Below are positions 52,598-60,850 of a stretch of 64,000 nt of DNA, piece by piece; positions within the stretch are counted from its first letter, which is position 1; every line of letters starts with the position of its first letter. The notes under the pieces are model-generated. The model did no database searches. It was not told the DNA's origin and saw only the letters and a program-made list of their open reading frames with translations. Position numbers and translations under genes: made by a program. The stretch is from a bacterium (lineage in GTDB: Bacteria > Desulfobacterota > Desulfocorpusculales > Desulfocorpusculum). The DNA lies in contig JBBFLE010000009.1 of assembly GCA_037481695.1 (NCBI GenBank), forward strand, positions 87,338 through 151,337, in the 5' to 3' direction.

Positions 52598-53415
52598 TCA
52601 TTAAAAAAGGCAGAAAAAAAGGCCATGGCTCGGGCCACGGCGGCTCCTGGAAAGTGGCCTATGCAGACTTTGTCACAGCCATGATGGCCTTTTTTTTGTT
52701 GCTTTGGCTCATAACCATGGTGGAGCCCGAAAAGAGGGCCAGGGTCTCCAATTATTTCAAGAAGTTCTCCATCTTTGAAAAGAGCGGGGAGTCACATTTT
52801 GATACAAGCGCTCGCAAAGACCTTGCAGACGTGATGAATGAGAAGACCGCCAAACCCTCTGAAAGATCGCAGCCCGGCTCTGTCCGTGAAGGAAAACGTC
52901 TTCTCAACCCGGAAGATTTCAAGGAAAAACTCAAGAAGGAGATAGAAACTCGTCTTTCAGACGTGAAGGACCAGGTGCTGGTGGAGACATTTGAAGGGGG
53001 TGTCAGAATCCAGATGATGGACAAAGATGGCAACCCCATGTTTGCCATAGGCAAGTCCGAACTCACACAGGATGCCAGGAGGATCTTGAAAGTAATAACC
53101 GACAGCCTCAAGGAAAATGAAAACCCTGTGGCCATAGAGGGGCACACGGATGCTTTCAGCTATCCCACCAACCGCTACACAAACTGGGAGCTCTCCACAG
53201 AGAGAGCCTCGGCAGCCAGAAAGGAAATGGAGGCTTATGGTCTGCCCCAGGAAAGGCTCATCAGGGTGGCTGGATTTGCAGCAACGGATCCCCTCATCAA
53301 AGACAATCCATATGACCCCAGAAACAGAAGGATAAGTGTCTTGCTCTATACCCAAAACGGCTCTCCGACTGCTCCCCCTTCCCAACCAACGGCCTATGCC
53401 AGGCCACCTGGCTGA
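52579..53415 (+). CDS. motB: MotB, stator protein with peptidoglycan-binding domain
   Basis: A 278-residue stator subunit. The single membrane helix (YADFVTAMMAFFLLLWLIT) contains the ion-binding Asp, D30. The C-terminal OmpA-like domain (about 150-265) has VAIEGHTDAFSYPTNRYTNW and STERASAARKEM, anchoring the stator to peptidoglycan. The start is GTG 52579, giving a 19-bp overlap with motA. The tail is Pro-rich. Confidence 0.95.
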   Translation: MEAKNIIIKKGRKKGHGSGHGGSWKVAYADFVTAMMAFFLLLWLITMVEPEKRARVSNYFKKFSIFEKSGESHFDTSARKDLADVMNEKTAKPSERSQPGSVREGKRLLNPEDFKEKLKKEIETRLSDVKDQVLVETFEGGVRIQMMDKDGNPMFAIGKSELTQDARRILKVITDSLKENENPVAIEGHTDAFSYPTNRYTNWELSTERASAARKEMEAYGLPQERLIRVAGFAATDPLIKDNPYDPRNRRISVLLYTQNGSPTAPPSQPTAYARPPG

Positions 53416-53559
53416 GAATTGCTTTGATGCCCGCTTTGGGCGGGCTTGGGGTAGACTCAACGCAGCATTCCCCCTTTTGTCCTCACTCTTTTTCTAATGG
53501 AAGAGCCCTCTTTTGCATCAGCCCTGAGCTGTGACTCAAGGAAATAGAAAGGGCCAACC

Positions 53560-53985
53560 CCGCACAAGGGTACTCATGAGCATGGGCAAGGCTCGATCAG
53601 CCTGACCGAGATCCTCCATCCGGCCTGCCGGCTGGGCCACTCCGTACTCTACATCAAGACTTGGCGCCTTTTTGCTGATCTCGCTTGTGGACGTGCCGAT
53701 GGCATCTCCCAGAGCTGTTTGCGCACACACCTAAAACCAGACTCGTTGCTGCTCCATGACCTGGCCATGAAGGATTTGAGCCTCCAGCAAGCAGATCACA
53801 TCTATGATCTCCATCGATGATGGAAACAAAGCAGGCCCCGTGATGGTGGCCACCAATTGCGAGCGCCCAGGACTGATTCCCTGTTTTCCAACCCGGTATT
53901 TTCCGAGGGGGTCCTGGGTCGCCTGATCAACAAAGCCCATCATATAATCATCAACGCAAGAGCTACAGGCCCTGTCTGCTACCGG
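53560..53985 (+). pseudogene. Degenerate IstB, helper ATPase of an IS21-family element
   Basis: Several reading frames together spell an IstB C-terminal half: ACRLGHSVLYIKTWRLFADL, then LKPDSLLLHDLAMKDLSLQQ and ADHIYDL, an in-frame TGA at 53818, KAGPVMVATNCERPG in another frame, and SNPVFSEGVLGRLINKAHHI back in the first frame. This matches the IstB order of Walker B region, sensor and C-terminus. At least two frame changes and a stop mark it as dead. No istA and no clear IS ends were found. It lies at the junction between the flagellar locus and the defence island. Confidence 0.8.
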
Positions 53986-54279
53986 AGAGAGTGCACAACC
54001 CCCAAGTCGACCCGTCGCAGACGCAAACCATAAGTGGGCTCCCAAAGGTATGAGGGATGCCCTTTGGGCGCTGGGAAGGGGCTTCGGTTGCGCTTGCATC
54101 CCCCCTTCCCCAGCCCCTAAAACCCTCAAAAAGAGAGGTAATTGCCTTCTCAGGAAACCCGAGGTTGCCCACAGGATACAGGGTGTGTAAAATCCCACTC
54201 CAGGCAGCCTCAGAAGTGGTCAGTATCCAGGGAAAACCCTTGGGTCATATGTGTGACATTTGAAAGAAACGGCCGGCCA
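53986..54279. other. Junction between the IstB remnant and the defence island
   Basis: About 290 bp with no gene recognised. It may hold the remains of an IS21 end, but no terminal repeat could be matched. Confidence 0.4.
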
Positions 54280-54816
54280 ATGAGTGAGCAGCGATCCTTG
54301 CGTGAAGGCCAGTTGCTTATCGGCCCTCTCTTCAACGAGCCGATGCGCGTGGAGACCGTGCAGGACAACGGGAATGGAACCTGGGTTGTCGGTCTCGTGG
54401 GCACGCAGAGCGAGCGATTCCGCAAGGTGACGTTAACCGCTCAGGAGCTTGCGAACCTTACCATTCTCGACACTGGTTTCAGCTACGACGGGGATGGGCG
54501 TCTCCTTCGGCTGGGCCTTCAGGCATATTCCCTTGGCATCGCTTGGGAGTTCGACCCCTATTTTGGTCTCTCTGTTTCGCGTGTGGACCCACTGCCACAC
54601 CAGCTTGAGGCCGTCTATGATTACCTGCTGAAGCTCCCGCGAGTTCGTTTCCTTCTTGCTGATGACGCTGGTGCTGGCAAGACCATCATGGCCGGCCTAT
54701 TGATTCGAGAGCTTCAACTACATGGCTTGGTGGAACGAATTCTCATTGCATGCCCAGCAAATCTCTCTTTCCAGTGGCAGCGTGAACTCAAGGAGAAGTT
54801 CGACGAAAAGCATTGA
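54280..54816 (+). pseudogene. N-terminal fragment of a SNF2-type helicase of an anti-phage cassette
   Basis: 178 codons that look like the start of a long (normally about 1000-residue) helicase: SERFRKVTLTAQELANLTIL, LLRLGLQAYSLGIAWEFDPY, FGLSVSRVDPLPHQLEAVYD, the Walker A-like LLADDAGAGKTIMAGLLIRE and CPANLSFQWQRELKEKFDEK. The frame ends one residue later at TGA 54814. Everything after motif Ia is missing here, and the following DNA codes for an unrelated protein tail, so this is a deletion or recombination scar. A DUF3883 segment about 850 bp downstream is probably the tail of the same kind of helicase. Confidence 0.78.
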
Positions 54817-54821
54817 TATGA

Positions 54822-55399
54822 TCTTCTACGAGCAACTGGGCAATGGCCGTCCCGCGCCCAGCTATGGCCGTAGCAACCAGACCGGAGTGGTGTTGGTGCT
54901 TCCCGGGGGCAAAGCCAATCTCGAGTTCGTCAGGATGGTCACGGAGGAGAGCCAGGCAGGGCGATCCCTCGGGCTCGACGAGTTGCTTGTGTTGAACCAC
55001 TTGTGGCTCGAGCGACGCTTGACGACTGAAGAAGTGAGCACCATCACCCAGAAGCCGCAGGCTGATGGACGCGTCTGTCTTCAGCGGCTGGTCGAAGCGG
55101 GTCTGATCGAGTCTCGCGGCGAGCGAAAGGGCCGGACCTGGCACCTGTCGGCGGCGACGTACCGCAGGCTCGGGGAGACTGCGGCGTATGTCCGCCAGCG
55201 GGGCTTCCAACCGATCCAGCAGGAACAAATGGTTCTCCAATACGTCGACAAGCAAGGACGCATCACCCGGCGCGAAGCGGCAGAACTGTGCCAGCTCTCG
55301 CCGGATCAGGCGTACCGACTTCTCCAGCGGATGGCAAGGGATGGCCGATTGCTTCGACACGGTACCAAGAAGGGGGCCCGATATGAAAAGCGCGGATAA
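54822..55399 (+). pseudogene. C-terminal remnant of an AlbA_2/Schlafen-type regulator
   Basis: An open frame whose sequence from about MIFYEQLGNGRPAPSYGRSN onward resembles the C-terminal half of ATP-binding, AlbA_2-domain DNA-binding proteins: LDELLVLNHLWLERRLTTEE, a winged-helix segment RRLGETAAYVRQRGFQPIQQ and ITRREAAELCQLSPDQAYRL. The N-terminal catalytic-like part is missing and its place is taken by the helicase fragment. It could still be translated as a short winged-helix protein. The family call is from memory of the pattern and is moderate. Confidence 0.5.
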
Positions 55400-55598
55400 T
55401 ATAACCGCGCGTGGTAATCTGTTAACCGCGCGCGCATATATTAAACGCCTCGCGGATACCCATTACCTGCTTGGCGACGGGCAGGATAGCCACGTGAACA
55501 GAGCCCAGCGAAAAGGTGCGTTTTATGGACTTCCGCCCAAAGATATGGGCGCGCCCAAAATGGCGCCCAAAACTCACGATCGCCGGAGCCGTCGATGA
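55383..55598 (+). CDS. Possible small ORF before the DUF1156 start remnant
   Basis: 71 codons, basic, no family recognised. Its only support is that its stop overlaps the next ATG as ATGA, the same junction the HEPN-like gene makes with the intact DUF1156 start at 57192. Its 5' part covers the repeated TAACCGCGCG (55402-55411 and 55423-55432). It may be a leftover of an older upstream gene or noncoding. Confidence 0.2.
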   Translation: MKSADNITARGNLLTARAYIKRLADTHYLLGDGQDSHVNRAQRKGAFYGLPPKDMGAPKMAPKTHDRRSRR

Positions 55599-56016
55599 TT
55601 CCAAAGGCCTGCAAGTCTTTTCCAGAAGTGGGCTTCCCGATCGTGACGCTGCGCCCGCACGGGACTGGAGGGGTTCGAAGTGGTCAACTCCGGCTCATCG
55701 AACTGAAGGGCCTGGCCGGTTCGACGGGGACGATTCTGCTGACGCAGAACGAACGTCGCGTCGCCGAGGACCGCCGCGACTGCTACTGGCTTTATGTGGT
55801 CACCGACTGCCTGCCGCGTCGCGGGACGCGGCGCAGGTAGGCGCCGCCAAGCCCACGCTCCAGGAACCCATCAAGGACCCGGCCTGCTTCCCCTGGCACG
55901 AGGTCACCAAGGTGGCCCACTACTACCTGTCGGTAGATGCGCTGACCAAACCGATGCAAGTGCGGGAGGAGAGGCCGACCTACGGAGCACGCGATGATTC
56001 GGAGAGGGAGAAGTAG
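55595..56016 (+). pseudogene. DUF1156 start fused to a DUF3883 helicase tail (frameshifted)
   Basis: The first 17 codons, MIPKACKSFPEVGFPIV, match the start of the DUF1156 protein at 57192 (MIPKECRRLADVDFPIA). The frame then runs into a DUF3883 tail: LRLIELKGLAGSTGTILLTQ and ERRVAEDRRDCYWLYVVTDC. Near 55814-55831 a short inverted repeat (CCGCGTC/GACGCGG) interrupts it, and the homology resumes in another frame as PTLQEPIKDPACFPWHEVTK and VAHYYLSVDAL to a stop at 56016. So two genes were joined, then one was broken again. Confidence 0.72.
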
Positions 56017-56019
56017 CCG

Positions 56020-57195
56020 ATGTCGATGATTTCATTTTTGCCCTGGTGCAGGATCGATAAGGCCTACGACGTAGGCAAGATACAGATCCTTCCCTTTGAG
56101 CGTCACCAGCCCATCGACGGTCTCGACGAGGCCGCACAATGTCGCGTGAATACAATTCTCGCGACCTATAAGACTATCGAGGCTAGACCGGTAGACCGTG
56201 CCGCCCTCGTCCGCTACGCCGGCAAATCCGCGATAGACGATCTGAACGAGGACGAGCGCGAAACGATCCATGAGCTCGTGGCCATAGCCGCCTTCTGTGG
56301 GCTTGCTAGGCGCGAGTACTTCAAGCTAGGCCGCTATTGCAATAGCGATTGCTTCTCTCTCTACATCCAGAAATTCGACAAGGCCGACTTTACTGCCATC
56401 ACCACCCGTCGCCGAGAGGGACAAACCTTAAGCGGATGGCCGATCGATCAAATCGCGATCACGGTTCCCGTGCATTGCCATGCGGTACGGGAAGTCACGC
56501 TGGACGAGACCCTCCTGAAGGCACTCATCTCCCATCAGGCAGCGACCGGCGGTGACGACTGGGCCAAGTGGCAAAACGCGATAACATGCTTCAATCAGGC
56601 AAACACGGATAGCGACAACATCCGCTACCAGATGGAGTGGGTGCTGCTGTGCAGCGCGTTTGAGCACATCCTGGGCGCAAGACCCGAGGCAAGGGATGTA
56701 GCCGCGAAATTCTCCGAGGCAGTGGTCCCCACTGAACCCTTGTTAGCTCGTGACGCAACCCGGCGGTCGTACAGATGGCAGGACAACGGCCAGCATCTTC
56801 GTTACGAATGGATGCGGGAGTTCTATCGGATTCGGGGCGATTTTGCGCACGGCAGGCTGAACACACAGCAGGCCATGATGTGGAACCCGCTTGAGCATCT
56901 AGTCTTGGCCACCATCGCCTTTCCTCTCGTCGTCAAGTGCCTCTTGAAGAAGGCGGGATGTTACGAACTCACCGATGAAGACACTGTTCAAATTGACGCC
57001 TTCGAGAAGCTCGCGGACACACCCGAATTTTCGAGGCCGCCGTCGGATCAAAGGAACAACCCGGATTCGCATTGGAGTCGAATCTGTAGCGATTGCAGTT
57101 CAAAGCTCACCCTCCGGCGCGTCCTGGGGATGCTCTCACGTGAGGATAACGCCAGCCCGGTCGAGGGCGATGCGTCAGGAGGGCAAGGCTCATGA
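56020..57195 (+). CDS. HEPN-like protein inside the defence cassette
   Basis: An apparently intact 391-residue protein. Residues about 200-310 look like a HEPN domain: helix MEWVLLCSAFEHILG, then FYRIRGDFAHGRL with an R-x4-H motif (R272, H277), followed by a hydrophobic helix (LEHLVLATIAFPLVVKCLL). The N-terminal 190 residues match nothing I know. HEPN proteins with this motif are often metal-independent RNases in defence and toxin systems. The stop overlaps the DUF1156 start as ATGA, so it is translationally coupled to the methyltransferase. Of the island genes it and DUF499 look functional. Confidence 0.62.
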   Translation: MSMISFLPWCRIDKAYDVGKIQILPFERHQPIDGLDEAAQCRVNTILATYKTIEARPVDRAALVRYAGKSAIDDLNEDERETIHELVAIAAFCGLARREYFKLGRYCNSDCFSLYIQKFDKADFTAITTRRREGQTLSGWPIDQIAITVPVHCHAVREVTLDETLLKALISHQAATGGDDWAKWQNAITCFNQANTDSDNIRYQMEWVLLCSAFEHILGARPEARDVAAKFSEAVVPTEPLLARDATRRSYRWQDNGQHLRYEWMREFYRIRGDFAHGRLNTQQAMMWNPLEHLVLATIAFPLVVKCLLKKAGCYELTDEDTVQIDAFEKLADTPEFSRPPSDQRNNPDSHWSRICSDCSSKLTLRRVLGMLSREDNASPVEGDASGGQGS

Positions 57196-57986
57196 TTCCG
57201 AAGGAATGCAGGCGATTGGCCGACGTGGACTTCCCGATTGCCGCGGTGTCGAAGCACGCGGCGCGGGAGAAGTCGATCCGCCACGGGCACCCGTCCACGC
57301 TGCACCTCTGGTGGGCGCGGCGGCCGCTGGCCTCGTGCCGTGCGATGCTCCTGGGATTGCTTCTCCCCGACCCGTGCGATCCGCACTGCCCGGCGGAATT
57401 CAAGGCTAAGGCCGCAAAAACCTTGCTCGATGTACCTGGCTGGAACAACCAGCGGAGACAGGAGCAGGTGAAATCCGACAAGGGACTACAAGGGGCGCTG
57501 CTGGATTTCATCGGCGACGTGGCCGACTGGGACGTGGCCAACGACATACGCTGGATAAATCCGGCTCGCGAGTTGGTGAAGGCCGCGTACCCCGACGAGA
57601 TGCCACTCGTGGTGGACCCCTTCGCAGGCGGCGGGTCGATTCCGCTGGAGGCCCTGCGGCTTGGATGCGAGGCGTTCGCGTCGGACCTCAACCCCGTGGC
57701 CTGCCTCATCCTCAAGGTCATGTTGGAGGACATCCCACGCCACGGGCCGGAACTCGCCGAGGAACTTCGCCGTGTGGGAGGCGAAATCAAGAAGCAGGCC
57801 GAGAAGGAACTGGCCGAGTTCTACCCCAAAGACCCGGACGGCGCGACGCCTATTGCGTATCTGTGGGCGAGGACCGTCCGATGCGAGTCGCCGAACTGAG
57901 GCGCGGAGATTCCGCTCGTGCGCTCGTTCTGGCTCTGCAAGAAGGCCAGCCGCAGGCGCGCACTGCGGTACAAGGTGGTTCAACCA

Positions 57987-58395
57987 CCCTCTCCCTCTGG
58001 GAGAGGGCAGGGTGAGGGCCACCACGGCCCTCCTGTGCTGCCCACGGAACTTCGCGAGTTCGCCCGATCCCTGCGCAAAGAGCAGACCGATGCAGAATCT
58101 ACGCTCTGGCGCTTGTTGCGAGACCGGCGCATAGCGGGTGCCAAGTTCCGTCGGCAGCATCCGATCCCGCCCTACGTCGTCGATTTCTACTGTCATGAAG
58201 CAAACCTTGTCGTCGAAGTCGATGGCGGGCAACACGCCGAGCAGCGCAGAGGCGATGAACGGCGCACAGCCTTTCTCGAGCGGCGTGGGCTGCGGGTGCT
58301 CCGCTTTTGGAATCATGAGGTGTTGCAGGAGACGGATGCCGTCTTGGAGCACATCTGGCAGGCCCTCACCCCAACCCTCTCCCAAGGGGAGAGGG
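57987..58395 (+). mobile_element. DUF559 nuclease domain between inverted palindromes, inserted in the methyltransferase
   Basis: Left copy 57987-58018 (CCCTCTCCC, 3-base loop, GGGAGAGGG, then GGGTGAGGG) and right copy 58363-58395 (CCCTCACCCC, CCCTCTCCC, loop, GGGAGAGGG) are reverse complements. Between them is a full DUF559 (Vsr/PD-(D/E)XK-like) domain in the methyltransferase frame: ELREFARSLRKEQTDAESTL, AGAKFRRQHPIPPYVVDFYC, and LVVEVDGGQHAEQ with the D, E and H of the family. The host frame stays open through the whole insert. DUF559 genes flanked by this kind of repeat are common in proteobacteria (from general knowledge). Confidence 0.7.
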
Positions 58396-58571
58396 AGGGC
58401 GTGCCGTGGGTCGAGTTCGAGGTTTTCGAACCGAAAAGCGACAAAGAGGTCCCCGACGGCACGGTCTCCCGCGCCAGGGCAACCTGCCCCTGCTGCGGCG
58501 CAGTACTCCCCCCGGAACGTGTCCGGGCGCAACTGGCCGCGCAGCGCGGCGGGGCAGACGTGCTCTTCGAA

Positions 58572-58604
58572 CCCTCACCCCACCCCTCTCCCACAGGGAG
58601 AGGG
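58572..58604 (+). repeat. Palindromic element copy C inside the methyltransferase
   Basis: CCCTCACCCC, then a CCCTCTCCC/GGGAGAGGG stem with an ACA loop. It reads in frame as PSPHPSPTGRG. Further GGGAGAGGGAGTGA-like pieces follow to about 58670. Confidence 0.8.
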
Positions 58605-59753
58605 TGCGAAGACGGTCCCAAAGGGAGAGGGAGTGAAGAAGCCTCCAAAGGCACGGGGAGTGAGGGTGAAAATCGATGGCAGGGTAAGGGCTCTCCCCGC
58701 CGCATCGGCGGGGCGCGGCTGCTCGCGGTGGTCACACTCAAGCCCGGCGAGGCTGGCCGGCACTATCGGCTGCCCACCGACCGCGACTACCACGCCGTCT
58801 GGAAGGCCCAGAAGCGGCTCAAGGCGATCCTCGATGAATGGCAACGCGGCGGCAGGAAGGGCCTTTGCCCAGTGCCGGACGAGCCGCTGCCGCCGATTGG
58901 GACGCTGGGCTTCCGCGTGCAGCGCTACGGCATGCTGCAGTGGGGCGACCTGTTCACGGCGCGGCAAAAGGTGGCGCTGGTTGAACAGGGGCAAATGCTT
59001 CGAGCATCTCCTTCGAGCGTTGCTGAGGCAGGATCCGCCGCGCTCTCCCGGCTTGCCGATAAGAACGCGTCACTCGCTGTTTGGAATCAAGTCGGAGAAA
59101 AGATCGAGCACGTATTCGGCAGGCAGGCACTGCCGATCGTGTGGGATTTCGCGGAAGTGGCCATTTTTTCGGACTCAACTGGAAACTTCCTTAGTGGCAT
59201 AGATCTCGTCGCAAAAGTCATCGAAGCTTGGCCCGGCTCAAGGCCGGGCCAGCTTCAGCTCGCCGACGCCACAGAGCAGTCTCTGCCCGACGAAACGGCG
59301 CACGTCTGGTTCACCGATCCGCCCTACTACGATGCGGTTCCCTATGCGGACCTGTCAGACTTCTTCCTCGTTTGGCTGAAGCGCGCCCTGCCGGACCATC
59401 CGCTCCTGCGCGATCCGTTCGATCCGGGCAATCCCCTGTCGCCCAAGCGTCGTGAGGCGGTTCAAGACGAAACGAAGAAAGACAACGGTCGCCCGAAGGA
59501 TCGCGCGTGGTTTGAGGAGACGATGGCCCACGCCTTCGCCGAAGGTCGCCGTATCCTCCACGAGGATGGGGTGGCGTCGGTGGTCTTTGCCCACAAGACC
59601 ACCGAAGGTTGGGAAGCGCTGCTTTTTGGGATGATCCGCGGTGGATGGACGATCACGGGTTCGTGGCCTATCGCCACCGAGCGACCCGGCCGCCTCCGCT
59701 CGCAGGACTCCGCCGCGCTGGCCACCAGCGTTCATCTGGTATGCCGTCCGCGG

Positions 59754-59797
59754 CCCTCACCCCAACCCTCTCCCACTGGGAGAGGGCAGGGTGAGGG
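59754..59797 (+). repeat. Palindromic element copy D inside the methyltransferase
   Basis: The most complete copy: CCCTCACCCC, then CCCTCTCCC, loop ACT, GGGAGAGGG, CA, GGGTGAGGG. Both outer arms are present. It reads in frame as PSPQPSPTGRGQGEG between VHLVCRPR and VGDWADVL. Confidence 0.85.
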
Positions 59798-60053
59798 AAA
59801 CGTCGGAGACTGGGCCGATGTGCTGCGCGAACTGCCCAGGCGGGTGGGGGATTGGATGGAGCGGCTTCAGGGTGAGGGCATCCGCGGCGCGGACCTCGTC
59901 TTCGCCTGTATCGGCCCGGCGCTGGAGGTGTTCAGCCGCTACCGCAAGGTCGAGACCGCCGATGGCCGGGAGGTGACGCTGGCCGAGTTTCTGGAGAAGG
60001 TCTGGGCGGTCGTCGGACGCACGGCGCTCGAGCAGGTGCTCGGGACTGGGGAA

Positions 60054-60086
60054 CCCTCACCCCAACCCTCTCCCATGGGGCGAGGG
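60054..60086 (+). repeat. Palindromic element copy E inside the methyltransferase
   Basis: CCCTCACCCC, CCCTCTCCC, loop, then a diverged right stem GGGGCGAGGG. It reads in frame as PSPQPSPMGRG between EQVLGTGE and the C-terminal NGAAGALEEDARLTALSLWT. Confidence 0.78.
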
Positions 60087-60850
60087 AGTATCAGTAACGG
60101 AGCGGCCGGCGCGCTGGAAGAGGATGCGCGTCTAACCGCATTGTCCCTCTGGACGCTGCAATCAACCAATGGGGAATCCAAAGAAGCCAAAAGTGTAAAG
60201 GAAAAATCGAAGTGGAGGAAGATGACGAATTCGAAGACGTGAACGACGAAGACGCAAGCGAGGATGCCCGTGTCAAAAAGAAAACCATGGGTTTCAGCCT
60301 GGTCTTTGACGTGGTGCGCCGCTTTGCCCAGCCTTTGGGGATAGACCTGCCCAAGTGGGAAGGCCGGATCATCGAGACCAAGAAGGGCGTGGTGCGGCTG
60401 CTGGCAGTTTCCGAACGGGCCAAGCAACTGTTCGGCGAGGACCTGTCTGCCGTCGCCCGGCGACAGGCAGGCGGGGTGCAAGCCGTGGCCGACTGGATTG
60501 AAGAAGATACAACCAAGCCTACCCAGTTGAACCTTTTTGCCGATTCTGGAGGCCGGAAGTCTGGAATTCGGATCCGTGGGAAACGCCGCAAAGCGATTAT
60601 GGATTCCGTGGATATCGGACTCCAAACCAAACATGAAACGACCACGCTGGACCGGGTCCATGCCGCCATGCTTCTTCAGAAGGGCGGCCAGTCAAACGCG
60701 CTGCGAGAACTCATCAGGGCCGAGCAGGAACGCGGTCCGTACTTTCTGCGCCTGGCCAATGCCCTGTCGGCGCTGTACCCCAAGGATAGCGAAGAGAAGC
60801 GGCTGCTGGACGCCATGTTGCTCGCGGTGCCGAGGTAAGCGAGCCAAGCC

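Larger units (their letters stand above)
57192..60838 (+). pseudogene. DUF1156 DNA methyltransferase with palindrome insertions, TGA and frameshift
   Basis: The N-terminus (PIAAVSKHAAREKSIRHGHP, TLHLWWARRPLASCRAMLLG) is typical DUF1156. The SAM motif is DPFAGGG (about 142-148) and the amino-methyltransferase motif is DPPYYDAV at 59317-59340. One reading frame runs from 57192 to 60242 with a single TGA (57897-57899) where the pattern CESPNCGAEIP expects Cys. A 1-base shift near 60180-60205 moves the conserved tail (LVFDVVRRFAQPLGIDLPKW, then RVHAAMLLQKGGQSNALREL) to a frame ending at 60838; that tail could start from GTG 60212. C/G-rich palindromes and a DUF559 domain are inserted in frame. 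Probably inactive as a single protein, but little decayed. Confidence 0.75.

Noticed and set aside
53430..53450. CCCGC/GCGGG hairpin after motB as an intrinsic terminator
   Set aside because: The stem is short and no T-run follows; it may contribute to termination but cannot be called.
53731..54198. Minus-strand open frame of about 155 codons over the IstB remnant
   Set aside because: The plus strand matches IstB across several frames; the minus-strand frame is its shadow.
55595..55645. MIPKACK... as the start of a second functional DUF1156 gene
   Set aside because: Only 17 codons match; the frame then enters DUF3883 sequence and ends after 81 codons.
57987..60086. Repeated C/G-rich palindromes as a CRISPR array
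   Set aside because: Copies are irregularly spaced, sit inside a coding frame and have no unique spacers of constant length.
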